From positions 1,550,001 to 1,614,000 of the forward strand of contig NZ_JAHCDN010000001.1 in NCBI RefSeq assembly GCF_018413605.1: a stretch of 64,000 nt of DNA, given 5' to 3'. The stretch's first letter is position 1; each line of letters opens with the position of its first letter. Source of the stretch: Variovorax sp. PCZ-1. GTDB taxonomy: Bacteria > Pseudomonadota > Gammaproteobacteria > Burkholderiales > Burkholderiaceae_C. This document shows, in pieces, positions 45,243 through 54,102 of the stretch. The notes below the pieces were generated by a model. It was not told the origin of the DNA. It searched no databases and saw only the letters and a program-made list of their open reading frames with translations. Both the position numbers and the translations under genes were made by a program.

Positions 45243-45898
45243 ACGAATCACAAGCCCGAGAAGAAATCTGTCGCGTCGGTAAGAGCCTGTTTGATCGTGG
45301 CTATGTGCATGCCACTGCGGGCAATATCAGCGTGCGGCTGGATGATGGCTTCTTGATTACGCCAACGGATGCTTGCCTGGGTTTTTTAGACCCCGCAAAG
45401 CTCGCCAAACTCGATGGAAATTTGCAGCAAGTCAGCGGCGACCGCGCTAGCAAAACAATAGCACTTCACGCAAGTATTTACAAGGCCAGCGCCCCATTTA
45501 CCACACAAGCTTCTTGCGTCATTCACACGCACAGCACGCATTGTGTGGCGCTGAGCTTGCAGTCTCCCAGCGCTGAGTTGTTGCCAGCCATCACGCCTTA
45601 TTTCGTGATGAAGGTCGGCCATGTGCCTGTGATTAACTATCAGCGCCCTGGCTCTGCTGCTGCCGCGCAGGAAGTGGCGCAGCGCATCGCCGAGTATGGC
45701 CAACGCGGCACGCCAATTCGCGCCGTGATGCTGCCGCGCCTAGGCCCCAATGTCTGGTCAAGCAGCCCAGCTTCCGCCATGGCCGTGCTGGAGGAGCTGG
45801 AGGAAACCGCCAAGCTCGCTCTGCTTCAACCGGGCACTACGCCTTTGACTGATTCGCAGATCGAAGAGCTGCGCCTAGCTTTTAACGCCATTTGGTAA
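45239..45898 (+). CDS. otnC: 3-oxo-tetronate 4-phosphate decarboxylase (class II aldolase family)
   Basis: A 219-residue zinc enzyme of the class II aldolase/adducin family: [20 protein letters not shown], then [17 protein letters not shown] and the metal-binding [15 protein letters not shown]. OtnC decarboxylates 3-oxo-tetronate 4-phosphate to dihydroxyacetone phosphate. Position after otnK and before otnI is the canonical order. Confidence 0.92.
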   Translation: MNESQAREEICRVGKSLFDRGYVHATAGNISVRLDDGFLITPTDACLGFLDPAKLAKLDGNLQQVSGDRASKTIALHASIYKASAPFTTQASCVIHTHSTHCVALSLQSPSAELLPAITPYFVMKVGHVPVINYQRPGSAAAAQEVAQRIAEYGQRGTPIRAVMLPRLGPNVWSSSPASAMAVLEELEETAKLALLQPGTTPLTDSQIEELRLAFNAIW

Positions 45899-45917
45899 TT
45901 CACTTTCAAAGAAGAAC

Positions 45918-46766
45918 ATGCCTCAATTCGCCGCCAACCTCTCGATGATGTATCCCGATCTGCCGTTTCTTGATCGTTTTGAAGCAGCTGCGAAAGATGG
46001 TTTTAAAGCTGTGGAGTATCTGTTTCCCTATGCTTTTGATGCAGCTGAGCTTGCTGCTCGCCTATCAAGCAATGGCCTGCAGCAGGTGCTCTTCAATGCG
46101 CCCCCCGGCGGAACAGACCGTGCCAGCATCGCCAGGGCTTGGGATGTAGAAGGCAGCAAAGGCACAGCTTGCGTGCCCGGGCGCGCAGCAGAATTCAAAA
46201 CAGGCATTGCCCTAGCGATCACCTACGCCAAAGTCTTGAAATGCCCGCGCATTCATGTGATGGCTGGCCTCATCCCCGAGGGCCTCGGCCGCGAAGACGT
46301 GCAAGCCACCTACGTGAGCAATCTGCACTGGGCAGCAGATCAGGCCGCTGAAGCTGGCCTCGATGTACTGATCGAGCCTATCAACACCCGCGATATCCCG
46401 CGCTTTTTCTTGAACCGTCAAGATCATGCACACGAGATCATCGGAATGATTGGCGCACCCAATCTCAAAGTACAGATGGATCTCTATCACTGCCAAATTG
46501 TTGAAGGCGATGTGGCGATGAAGCTGCGCAAATATCTGCCCACAAGCCAAGTCAGCCATCTGCAAATCGCCGGTGTGCCCGAGCGACATGAGCCTAGTAT
46601 TGGCGAGTTGAACTACGACTATCTTTTCAAACTCATCGATGAATTGAGCCAGCAATCGGGTTGGAACGGCTGGATAGGCTGCGAATACCGCCCGAAGAAC
46701 GGTGCGCAAGCGGGAGGCACATCCAGCGGCCTCGGTTGGCTCAAGCCTTACCTTGCTAAGAACTAA
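45918..46766 (+). CDS. otnI: 2-oxo-tetronate isomerase (hydroxypyruvate isomerase-like)
   Basis: A 282-residue TIM-barrel sugar isomerase: start [20 protein letters not shown], the VEYLFPYAF loop, [25 protein letters not shown] with the catalytic Glu and [14 protein letters not shown]. OtnI converts 2-oxo- to 3-oxo-tetronate, linking LtnD to OtnK. It is 19 bases after otnC and is the last enzyme gene of the operon. Confidence 0.91.
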   Translation: MPQFAANLSMMYPDLPFLDRFEAAAKDGFKAVEYLFPYAFDAAELAARLSSNGLQQVLFNAPPGGTDRASIARAWDVEGSKGTACVPGRAAEFKTGIALAITYAKVLKCPRIHVMAGLIPEGLGREDVQATYVSNLHWAADQAAEAGLDVLIEPINTRDIPRFFLNRQDHAHEIIGMIGAPNLKVQMDLYHCQIVEGDVAMKLRKYLPTSQVSHLQIAGVPERHEPSIGELNYDYLFKLIDELSQQSGWNGWIGCEYRPKNGAQAGGTSSGLGWLKPYLAKN

Positions 46767-46809
46767 TTCAAGCTTGCTGGCTCGAATCAGAAACACAGGA
46801 GACTCAAGC

Positions 46810-47481
46810 ATGAGCACTTTGTACAAACGCCTCGCCACCATCGGCTTGCTGCTCATGGCCAGCTTGCTCGCTGCCTGCGGCACGCCCTACGCCACGGTAA
46901 AAAACAGTTCAGGTGATCCCGTGATGCTCTTGGGCTACGACCCGGTGGCCTATTTCACCGAAGGCAAGCCCGTCAAAGGCAGCGCGCAGCATCAAGTCAA
47001 GCTTCCCGAGCGCAGCTACTACTTTGCTTCAGCACAAAACAAAGCCTTGTTTGAAGCCAACGCCGCCAAATACGAGCCGCAATATGGCGGCTTCTGCTCC
47101 AGTGGCGCGGCCTACGCCATCAAGCTCGGCTCAGACCCCACAGCCTGGCACATTCAAGATGGCCGCCTCTTCATCTTTGGCGATGTGCTCGGCTTTGAGG
47201 CCTGGAAGCTTGATCCCGCATGGAACATCGGTCACGCAGATCGCCTCTGGCCAGACATCAAAGACAAAGGCTGGCGCAGCGCATCCCTCTCAGCTTATGC
47301 CAGTAAAGTGCCCCATTACAAAACCGGTCTGCAAATCAAACAAGAATGGGAACAAAAAAATCCCGGCAAAACTTGGCCCAGCTACAACCCCGGCGGCATG
47401 GTGCAAAACCTCTTCACCAAACAACCTGGTTGGCGCGCCGCAGAAGGATTTGGGCAACCTGCGCTTGGGTATCCTCAGTAA
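46810..47481 (+). CDS. YHS-domain lipoprotein, distant paralogue 3
   Basis: A 223-residue lipoprotein (lipobox LAAC, Cys23) sharing with the tandem pair at 18.7-19.9 kb the pattern LLGYDPVAYFTEGK, YYFASAQNKALFEANAAKYE and PQYGGFCSSGAAY. It has a longer Trp-rich C-terminus. The ATG follows AGGAGACTC. It lies 43 bases after otnI; a role in acid-sugar use is not obvious. Confidence 0.85.
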   Translation: MSTLYKRLATIGLLLMASLLAACGTPYATVKNSSGDPVMLLGYDPVAYFTEGKPVKGSAQHQVKLPERSYYFASAQNKALFEANAAKYEPQYGGFCSSGAAYAIKLGSDPTAWHIQDGRLFIFGDVLGFEAWKLDPAWNIGHADRLWPDIKDKGWRSASLSAYASKVPHYKTGLQIKQEWEQKNPGKTWPSYNPGGMVQNLFTKQPGWRAAEGFGQPALGYPQ

Positions 47482-47487
47482 AGAGAA

Positions 47488-47550
47488 TTTTAAGCGTTTT
47501 GAGCAGTTTGCCGGCATAGAATCTGCGCGAAGTGCTATCAAATTCATATC
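47488..47550 (+). repeat. Dispersed palindromic repeat, copy 10 (forward)
   Basis: TTTTAAGCGTTTTGAGCAG, then TTGCCGGCATAGAATCTGCG and AGTGCTATCAAATTCATA. One of the best-preserved copies. Confidence 0.92.
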
Positions 47551-47565
47551 ATCTGGCTTGCTTAG

Positions 47566-47913
47566 CTAGCTGTAATACTTGGGCAAAAACGGCATCACCT
47601 TACGGTCAAGCAGTTTGACCAACTCGGGATCCATGAATTTGTAGTTGTCTGGAATGTTTAGGCAGATGACTTTCTTGCCTGCGAGATGCGGCTTGAATTG
47701 CGCTGCAAGCTTCGATTTATGCTGTTTTTCCATGACGAAAATCATGTCTGCCCACTCAATCAACTCAATCGATAGCGGCACTTCAGCATCATTGCTTAAG
47801 CCCGCAGAGTCACATTGCAGATCATCGCGCTCTGAGAAAATTTGCTCGGCTGTTGGGCTGCGCCATTTATTTTTACTGCAAACAAACAAGCAATTAAGCA
47901 CTGGCTTCGTCAC
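47566..47913 (-). CDS. Low-molecular-weight protein-tyrosine-phosphatase-like protein
   Basis: A 115-residue protein with the phosphatase P-loop C12-x5-R18-S (CSKNKWRS) near the N-terminus and a late IPDNYKFMDPELV segment, as in the short predicted phosphatase family COG4551. Catalytic Cys and Arg are present. It starts with GTG at 47911-47913. It lies on the ihfA strand, 13 bases downstream of it, and may be co-transcribed. Confidence 0.8.
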   Translation of the reverse strand: MTKPVLNCLFVCSKNKWRSPTAEQIFSERDDLQCDSAGLSNDAEVPLSIELIEWADMIFVMEKQHKSKLAAQFKPHLAGKKVICLNIPDNYKFMDPELVKLLDRKVMPFLPKYYS

Positions 47914-47926
47914 CTGAGATTTCGGC

Positions 47927-48238
47927 TCATCCCTGAATCTGATCTTTGAGCTTATGGCTCGCGTGGAAAGTCACGACTCGGCGGGAATCGATGGGGATGG
48001 GTTCGCCTGTGCGGGGGTTGCGGCCTGGGCGCGGAGCCTTGGTGCGGATTTGAAAATTGCCAAAGCCGGAGATTTTCACGTCTTGACCATCGACGACGCT
48101 CTTGGAAATCAGATCGAAGAAGGCATCGATCATGTCTTTGGATTCGCGTTTGTTCAGGCCAATCTGATCAAACAGCATATCGGCCAATTGCGCTTTGGTG
48201 AGCGCGGGCGTTTCCAAACTTTCGACCATGAAATCCAT
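47927..48238 (-). CDS. ihfA: Integration host factor subunit alpha
   Basis: A 103-residue DNA-bending protein: TKAQLADMLFDQIGLNKRES, SGFGNFQIRTKAPRPGRNPR with the intercalating Pro, and RRVVTFHASHKLK. It pairs with IhfB to bend DNA by about 160 degrees. Its place after pheT repeats the enterobacterial pheST-ihfA order; a palindromic repeat sits in the 114-base gap. Confidence 0.96.
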   Translation of the reverse strand: MDFMVESLETPALTKAQLADMLFDQIGLNKRESKDMIDAFFDLISKSVVDGQDVKISGFGNFQIRTKAPRPGRNPRTGEPIPIDSRRVVTFHASHKLKDQIQG

Positions 48239-48270
48239 ACAGTTCTCCGTATTCCTAAAGCTATTCTAAT

Positions 48271-48332
48271 ACTACTAATTTGATAGCAATTCGCGCAGTA
48301 TCCATGCGGGCGAAGTGCTCAAAAGGCTTTAA
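48271..48332 (-). repeat. Dispersed palindromic repeat, copy 11 (reverse)
   Basis: ACTACTAATTTGATAGCAAT, TCGCGCAGTATCCATGCGGG and then GTGCTCAAAAGGCTTTAAA. It lies between pheT and ihfA. Confidence 0.88.
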
Positions 48333-48352
48333 ATATCCATTAATACTTAAGC

Positions 48353-50785
48353 TTAGGCACGCAAACGCGCACCCATGCCACTTTGCAGCGATGCAAGCAC
48401 AGCTGCAACCGCTGCTTCAATCTGCTCATCGGTCAGCGTCGCTTCCTCGCCTTGCAGCGTGAGGCGAATCGCCAAGCTCTTCTCATCCAAGCCAAGCGCG
48501 GCACTGGCTTCTTTGGCGCGGAACACATCAAACAGCATTGCGTCGTGCAACAGTCCATTCGTCTTCGCGGCATGAATAGCTTGCATCAACTCGTTATGGC
48601 TCACGGTTTCTTTCACCACCACGGCCAGATCGCGCTCAACAGCGGGGAATTTAGAAATCGCCGTGCTCGAAGGCAGCTCACGCGCCATCACAGCATTCAC
48701 ATCCAGCTCAAACATCACAGGTGCAGCGCCGGTGATTTCATAAGCCTGCTTCCAGCGCGGATGCAGCTCGCCCACCACGCCAATCGCTTGACCATTGAGC
48801 AGCACTTGCGCGCAGCGACCAGGGTGCATCGCAGGATGCTCGAAGGCTTTGAACTCTGGCTTGGCAGGTGCTAGAAACGCTTCCACATCGCCCTTGGCAT
48901 CGTAAAAATCAGCGGCCGTGTCTTTGCTACTCCACTGGCGCTGCACGGCGCCGCCCCAAGCCAGCGCGGCGATGCGCAGCGGCTGAGCGATGCCTTGCAC
49001 TTGCTGGCTACCCTCTTCAATCGCGGTCTTCACACTCGTATCACGAGCAAACACGCGCCCGAGCTCGAACACGCGCACTCGTGAAGCCTTGCGGTCTTGG
49101 TTGTGTTTGAGCACCGCGAGCAAGCTACCCAAAATGGTCGAGCGCATCACGCTCAACTGGCTAGCAATCGGATTGAGCAGCTTGATCGGATCGGCATTAC
49201 CTGCCAGATCACGCTCCCAGCGCTCTTCAACGAAGCTGAAATTGATCGTCTCCAAATAGCCTTGAGCAGCTAAAGAGCGGCGCAATGCAAACCGGCCTTT
49301 GCTGCGCTCAGAGCGCGCTTTCGGCTCTACTGGAGCAAGCGGTGCGGTTTCTGGCAGGCTGTTGAAGCCCACAATACGCACGACTTCTTCGATCAAATCT
49401 TCTTCGAGCGTGATGTCAAAGCGATAGACGGGCGGCTTGACGGTGATCACGTCACCTTGCAAAGTAGCAGACAGGCCGAGCTTGGTGAACACATCCAAGC
49501 ACTGCTGCGCCGTCACAGGCATACCAATCACCTTGCAAGCCCTCGCCACGCGCAGCTTCACCTCACGCGGCACTGGCATATTCGGCTGCTGATCATCCAT
49601 CACTGCCGCTTGGCCCCCGCAAATCTCTTGCACGAGCTTCGTGATGTGCTCGATGTGTGCCACGGTCAGCATCGGATCAACGCCGCGTTCAAAGCGGTGG
49701 CCGGCATCGGTGGAGAAATTGAAACGGCGCGAGCGGCCTGCCACAGCTTCGGGCCACCAGAAGGCGGCTTCGATGTAGATATTCTGCGTGTCGTCACTCA
49801 CTGCAGTGGAATCACCACCCATGATGCCGGCCAGCGATTCGACAGCTTGATCATCAGCAATGATGCCAACTTTCTCGTCGAGCGTGACGGTATTGCCATT
49901 GAGTAGCTTGAGCGTCTCGCCGGGCTTCGCCCAGCGCACATCGAGGCCGCCATGAATCTTGTCGAGATCAAAAATATGGCTGGGGCGGCCATACTCAAAC
50001 ATCACATAATTGGAAATATCCACCAGCGCCGTCACGCTGCGCTGCCCGCAGGCGGCGAGGCGATCAACCATCCACTGCGGCGTTTTCGCCTTCGTGTTCA
50101 CGCCGCGCACAATGCGGCCAGAGAAGCGGCCACACAGATCGGGGGCGGAGATTTTCACGGCCAGCTTGTCTTGTAGCGTGGCAGCAATCGGCTTGATCTC
50201 AGGCGTGAGCAAAGTCGTGCCCGTGATGGCCGAGACTTCGCGAGCGATGCCATACACACTCAAGTTGTGACCCAGATTCGGCGTGAGCTTGAGCGTGAAC
50301 AGCGTGTCATCCAGCTTCAAGTAATCACGAATGCTCGTGCCAATCGGCGCATCTGCAGCTAACTCGTACAAGCCTTCCGCCGCTTCGCTGATCTTCAACT
50401 CTTTGGCAGAACACAGCATGCCCTGGCTTTCCACGCCGCGCAGCTTGCCCAGCTTGATCTGGAAGGCTTTGCCATCTTCACCGGGCGGCAATTCCGCGCC
50501 CACGAGCGCGACGGGAATGCGAATGCCCACACGAGCGTTGGGCGCGCCGCAGACGATATTCAAAAGCGAACCTTGCCCAGCTTCCACTTGGCAAACGCGC
50601 AAACGATCCGCATTCGGATGCTGCTCGCAGGCTTTGATCTCACCGATCACGACTTTGCTAAACGGTGGCGCAGCAGTCTTCGTTTCTTCCACCTCCAACC
50701 CAGCCATCGTGAGCGCGTCAGCGAGCTGCTGCGTAGACAGCGGAGGATTACAAAATTCGCGGAGCCAACTTTCGGGGAATTGCAT
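48353..50785 (-). CDS. pheT: Phenylalanyl-tRNA synthetase beta subunit
   Basis: An 810-residue subunit of the alpha2-beta2 enzyme that charges tRNA-Phe. It shows the EMAP-like tRNA-binding domain (VVIGEIKACEQHPNADRLRV at about 46-65), B3/B4 editing domain, B5 domain and the C-terminal FDX-ACB anticodon-binding domain (FPAVERDLAVVV). The ATG at 50785 gives the normal start MQFPESWLREF. It is separated from pheS by 137 bases that hold a long palindrome. Confidence 0.97.
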   Translation of the reverse strand: MQFPESWLREFCNPPLSTQQLADALTMAGLEVEETKTAAPPFSKVVIGEIKACEQHPNADRLRVCQVEAGQGSLLNIVCGAPNARVGIRIPVALVGAELPPGEDGKAFQIKLGKLRGVESQGMLCSAKELKISEAAEGLYELAADAPIGTSIRDYLKLDDTLFTLKLTPNLGHNLSVYGIAREVSAITGTTLLTPEIKPIAATLQDKLAVKISAPDLCGRFSGRIVRGVNTKAKTPQWMVDRLAACGQRSVTALVDISNYVMFEYGRPSHIFDLDKIHGGLDVRWAKPGETLKLLNGNTVTLDEKVGIIADDQAVESLAGIMGGDSTAVSDDTQNIYIEAAFWWPEAVAGRSRRFNFSTDAGHRFERGVDPMLTVAHIEHITKLVQEICGGQAAVMDDQQPNMPVPREVKLRVARACKVIGMPVTAQQCLDVFTKLGLSATLQGDVITVKPPVYRFDITLEEDLIEEVVRIVGFNSLPETAPLAPVEPKARSERSKGRFALRRSLAAQGYLETINFSFVEERWERDLAGNADPIKLLNPIASQLSVMRSTILGSLLAVLKHNQDRKASRVRVFELGRVFARDTSVKTAIEEGSQQVQGIAQPLRIAALAWGGAVQRQWSSKDTAADFYDAKGDVEAFLAPAKPEFKAFEHPAMHPGRCAQVLLNGQAIGVVGELHPRWKQAYEITGAAPVMFELDVNAVMARELPSSTAISKFPAVERDLAVVVKETVSHNELMQAIHAAKTNGLLHDAMLFDVFRAKEASAALGLDEKSLAIRLTLQGEEATLTDEQIEAAVAAVLASLQSGMGARLRA

Positions 50786-50808
50786 AGATTCTTTCTTGCA
50801 TCTCAATA

Positions 50809-50900
50809 GAACGCAAAATTCACAGAAGCCCGCAAAAGACGCAAAAAGAATTCAATCGAATTTCTGCGTCTTTTGCGTTTGTTTTGCGCTTTTTGCGTTC
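50809..50900. repeat. CGCAAAAGACGC palindrome, copy A
   Basis: GAACGCAAAATTCACAGAAG at the left is answered by CGCTTTTTGCGTTC at the right, with internal CGCAAAAGACGCAAAAAG and CTGCGTCTTTTGCG. It forms a hairpin of about 90 bases in the pheS-pheT gap. Confidence 0.88.
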
Positions 50901-50922
50901 TCTTCTTAAATTAACCAATTAC

Positions 50923-51966
50923 TCAACGAAACTGCGACAAAAACCGCACATCGCCTTCAAAGAACAACCTCAAATCGTTCACGCCATATCTCAGCATCGC
51001 AAGCCGATCAATGCCTGAGCCGAACGCGAAGCCGATGATCTTCTCGGGATCGAGGCCCATGTTGCGCACCACGGTCGGATGCACTTGGCCAGAGCCGGCC
51101 ACCTCTAACCAGCGACCAGCGAGTGGGCCTTTGGAGAATTGAATGTCAATCTCGGCGCTGGGCTCTGTGAAGGGGAAATAGCTTGGGCGGAAACGCATGA
51201 CCAAGCCATCGTCTTCAAAGAAGGTTTTGCAGAAATTGAGGAAGGTGATTTTCAAATCCTTGAAGCTCACGTTTTCGCCGAGCCACAAGCCTTCGACTTG
51301 GTGAAACATGGGCGAATGCGTCGCGTCAGAATCCACGCGATAGGTGCGGCCAGGCGCGATCACGCGAATCTCTGGAAATACAGCATCGTTAGCATGCTTC
51401 TTCGCATGCGCAGTCGCGTAGCGAATCTGCATGGGCGAGGTATGCGTGCGCAAGCAATACGGCTGCGCCTCTTCGTCGTTCATATCGACGTAAAACGTAT
51501 CTTGCATCGAGCGCGCAGGATGGTTGGGCGGATTGTTGAGCGCGGTGAAGTTGAACCAATCGTTTTCGATCTCGGGGCCATCGGCCACGTCAAAGCCCAT
51601 GGAGCCGAAGATTTGCTCGATGCGATCCCAAGCCAGAGCAATCGGATGCAAACCGCCCTGCCCGCGTTGGCGGCCTGGCAGGCTCACGTCCAGTGCTTCG
51701 GCTTTGAGCTGTTTATCCAGCTCGGCATCGGCCAAGGCTTGGCGGCGTGCGGTCAAAGCGCCTTCTACGGCTTGCTTGGCCACATTGATCGCCGCGCCGC
51801 GTGTCTTCTTTTCTTCGACCGACAAAGCAGCCATGCCCTTCATCAGCTCGGTGAGCTGGCCTTGCTTGCCTAGAAATACGGCTTTGGCGTTTTCTAGATC
51901 AGCAGGCGTGGCAGCAGCGGCGAAGGCGGCTTGTGCGTTGGCGATGATGGTATCGAGATCGCTCAT
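50923..51966 (-). CDS. pheS: Phenylalanyl-tRNA synthetase alpha subunit
   Basis: A 347-residue catalytic subunit. It has the N-terminal coiled coil, [14 protein letters not shown] (about 98-111), motif 2 with [20 protein letters not shown] and motif 3 [17 protein letters not shown]. The ATG at 51966 after GGAGAG gives the normal MSDLDTII start. Upstream in-frame codons to 52029 merely translate a neighbouring hairpin repeat. Confidence 0.97.
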   Translation of the reverse strand: MSDLDTIIANAQAAFAAAATPADLENAKAVFLGKQGQLTELMKGMAALSVEEKKTRGAAINVAKQAVEGALTARRQALADAELDKQLKAEALDVSLPGRQRGQGGLHPIALAWDRIEQIFGSMGFDVADGPEIENDWFNFTALNNPPNHPARSMQDTFYVDMNDEEAQPYCLRTHTSPMQIRYATAHAKKHANDAVFPEIRVIAPGRTYRVDSDATHSPMFHQVEGLWLGENVSFKDLKITFLNFCKTFFEDDGLVMRFRPSYFPFTEPSAEIDIQFSKGPLAGRWLEVAGSGQVHPTVVRNMGLDPEKIIGFAFGSGIDRLAMLRYGVNDLRLFFEGDVRFLSQFR

Positions 51967-51985
51967 GAATAAGATACTCTCCAAT

Positions 51986-52044
51986 CCGTTCACCCTGAGC
52001 TTAGTCGAAGGGTTTTTGGGCTTCGACAAGCTCAGCCTGAACGG
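51986..52044. repeat. CTTCGACAAGCTCAG inverted repeat, copy 3
   Basis: CCGTTCACCCTGAGCTTAGT pairs with CTTCGACAAGCTCAGCCTGA. It lies between the rplT terminator and the pheS start. Confidence 0.88.
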
Positions 52045-52064
52045 TCATAGTGGGAACTTTAAAC

Positions 52065-52102
52065 AAAAAAGGGCTAGTGCCGAAATGCGGCTCTAGCCCT
52101 TT
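52065..52102 (-). terminator. Rho-independent terminator after rpmI-rplT
   Basis: The minus strand gives GGGCTAGAGCCGCATTTCGG then CACTAGCCC, a strong stem, followed by six T. It separates the ribosomal-protein genes from pheS. Confidence 0.88.
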
Positions 52103-52108
52103 ATTTAG

Positions 52109-52140
52109 TTGCGCGAGCAGCTATCAAAAAGATAGCTACC
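52109..52140 (+). repeat. Half copy of the dispersed palindromic repeat
   Basis: TGCGCGAGCAGCTATCAAAA then AGATAGCTA corresponds to the right half of the repeat (TGCGCG plus a GCTAT/ATAGC hairpin). The GCCGGC half is missing. It lies just after the rplT stop. Confidence 0.6.
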
Positions 52141-52150
52141 GCACCGTGAT

Positions 52151-52510
52151 TTAAGCAGCCAGTTTCGCTTTAACTTGATTCACGATGCTTGCAAAACCTG
52201 CTGCGTCATTCACAGCCAAGTCAGCGAGGACTTTGCGGTCAATGGCGATACCGGCTTTGCGGATGCCGTTGGCAAATTGGCTGTAGGTCAGACCCAAACC
52301 ACGCACTGCTGCGTTGATACGGGCGATCCACAACTGACGGAACACACGCTTTTTGGTACGGCGATCGCGGTAGGCGTATTGGCCTGCCTTCATCACCGCT
52401 TCTTTAGCGATGCGGAATACATTACCGCGGCGACCGCGGAAGCCCTTGGCGAGCTTTAGAACTTTTTTGTGACGGGCACGTGCCGTTACACCACGTTTAA
52501 CGCGAGGCAT
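52151..52510 (-). CDS. rplT: 50S ribosomal protein bL20
   Basis: A 119-residue protein with the L20 hallmark [20 protein letters not shown] and [13 protein letters not shown]. It is essential for early 50S assembly and in many bacteria represses its own operon. It lies 18 bases after rpmI. Confidence 0.98.
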   Translation of the reverse strand: MPRVKRGVTARARHKKVLKLAKGFRGRRGNVFRIAKEAVMKAGQYAYRDRRTKKRVFRQLWIARINAAVRGLGLTYSQFANGIRKAGIAIDRKVLADLAVNDAAGFASIVNQVKAKLAA

Positions 52511-52528
52511 GTTTTTTCTCCTTTAACG

Positions 52529-52735
52529 TTAAGCGACGCCCATGCCGGGCAACATTTGCGCCATGTGACCCATATTGGTCTCATGAACACCTGTTGGGCC
52601 GCGCAGATGGCGTTTGTTCTTGGTGGTTTTCTTGGTCAGGATGTGGCGTTTGAACGCCTGGCCGCGCTTAACGCTGCCACCTGGGCGAACGCGAAAACGT
52701 TTCTTCGCGCTGCTCTTGGTCTTCATTTTGGGCAT
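52529..52735 (-). CDS. rpmI: 50S ribosomal protein bL35
   Basis: A 68-residue basic protein: [20 protein letters not shown] and [16 protein letters not shown]. In most proteobacteria infC and thrS precede it; here the 200 bases upstream carry no infC and the next gene is an alkB-like hydroxylase on the same strand. Confidence 0.97.
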   Translation of the reverse strand: MPKMKTKSSAKKRFRVRPGGSVKRGQAFKRHILTKKTTKNKRHLRGPTGVHETNMGHMAQMLPGMGVA

Positions 52736-52935
52736 GATTGCTCCGAGATTTCAGTTTTAACAAGCTTCGAGGCGTGCTTCTCATTTGCTTTGCGGCGAAT
52801 GTGAAACCCTTGTATGGCCTACGTCACTCTTGGGTCTTGCTGCAAGAATATTGTGGCAAGCCCATGATTTTACACGATTTTTGGGCTTTTTGTCTAGCGC
52901 CAGAATCCCGGCAGCGAATAGGCCGAGCGATGCGA

Positions 52936-54003
52936 TCAACTCGGCTTGAGGTTTAAGGCCTCCAGCCTTGGATGCATGAGCGCAAACCACAGCGGTGGAA
53001 TCGCGGCCAAAACGATGCTGCCAGCATAGCCTGTAGGAAGACGCGGGCCCTCAGGAGTGTCTTGCAGCGTGGGATAGGGTTTCCAAGCATGCATGTGGTG
53101 ATCCGAGTGGCGCTGCAAGTTGGCCAAGAGGCTGTTGGTGATCAGCGTATCGGAATTCCAAGCGTGCATCTTGCCAAAAGCCTCGCGCTTGCCGCCCTCC
53201 GTATGACGCTGCAAACCATAGTGCTCAATGTAGTTCACCAGCTCCAGCAGTGTGAATGCGACGATGGATTGAAAGACAAAGAACACTACCAATTTCATAG
53301 CAGTCTGCGCAGATTCTACGCCGGCGAACTGGCCAAAAAGCATCAAAAATGGCAACACAATCAAACTGAAAGACGCCACCGCGCTCCAAAGCAAAGGGCT
53401 CTTGCGCCAAGCGCTTTTCATCTGCACCAAACGCTGCGCCTCCAAGCGCCAGCCGCTGGCCAAGCTTCCCCAGAGCGTGCGCGGCAGAAAGCGATAAAAA
53501 CTCTCGCCAAATCGTGCAGACGCTGGATCGTCAAAAGTAGCCGCCCGAGGATGGTGGCCGCGATAGTGCTCAACCATGAAGTGGCCGTAGCACACGCTCG
53601 TCATGAGCAGCCAGCCGCAAAAGCGGTCTATTTTGGATTTGCTGTGGCCCAGCTCATGGGCAAAGGTGATGCCTTGCGAGCCTGTGATGTAGCCCACAGA
53701 AAAGGCGATGCCGAGCACGATGAGCCACTCTGCATGCATAGCAAAGTATGCGCCCAGCGCGATCAAAGCCATTTGCAACACGACATACAGCCGCAAGACC
53801 CATTGGAAATAACCCACCGCCTGCTCATCTGCCAAGGGGAAAGGTGAGTTTTTAGGCAAAAGTAACTCAAGCAAAACGACGCTGAACCAAACAACGAGAG
53901 TAGAGACGAAGGCATTTTGCGGCGCCATCACCAAACCAAACATACCAAGCATCGGCAAGATGAGGGCAAGGAGAAAACGGAGGTCAGAAAATCTCATAGC
54001 CAT
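52936..54003 (-). CDS. Alkane 1-monooxygenase (AlkB)-family membrane hydroxylase
   Basis: A 355-residue integral membrane di-iron protein with all the AlkB His boxes: HELGHSKSK, EHYRGHHPRA, NYIEHYGL and LQRHSDHHMHAW. Such enzymes hydroxylate the terminal carbon of alkanes or related chains using rubredoxin electrons. No rubredoxin gene is nearby, so the substrate is open (fatty chain, alkane or xylene-like). Residues about 224-240 (FGQFAGVESAQTAMKL) are encoded by a palindromic repeat copy within the C-terminal membrane region. ATG at 54003; a second ATG lies two codons in. Confidence 0.88.
   Translation of the reverse strand: MAMRFSDLRFLLALILPMLGMFGLVMAPQNAFVSTLVVWFSVVLLELLLPKNSPFPLADEQAVGYFQWVLRLYVVLQMALIALGAYFAMHAEWLIVLGIAFSVGYITGSQGITFAHELGHSKSKIDRFCGWLLMTSVCYGHFMVEHYRGHHPRAATFDDPASARFGESFYRFLPRTLWGSLASGWRLEAQRLVQMKSAWRKSPLLWSAVASFSLIVLPFLMLFGQFAGVESAQTAMKLVVFFVFQSIVAFTLLELVNYIEHYGLQRHTEGGKREAFGKMHAWNSDTLITNSLLANLQRHSDHHMHAWKPYPTLQDTPEGPRLPTGYAGSIVLAAIPPLWFALMHPRLEALNLKPS
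53289..53340 (-). repeat. Dispersed palindromic repeat, copy 12 (reverse), inside the alkB-like gene
   Basis: CCAATTTCATAGCA, TCTGCGCAGATTCTACGCCG and GCGAACTGGCCAAAAAG. It is read on the minus strand in frame as FGQFAGVESAQTAMKL. Confidence 0.85.
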
Positions 54004-54102
54004 CTACTCTGCCACAAGAAGAAGCAGGTCGCTAGCGTACTTTTCCTAGGTTGAGCAGTCGTCGCCATGCACTGCATACACGCAAGTCGCGATAATCAGT
54101 GC

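Noticed and set aside
45450-45500. AATAGCACTTCACGCA in otnC, close to the reverse repeat core
   Set aside because: The encoded [16 protein letters not shown] is the conserved family sequence of class II aldolases, so no insertion is implied.
51967-52029. Upstream extension of pheS
   Set aside because: It only translates the CTTCGACAAGCTCAG hairpin; the family start is the ATG at 51966.
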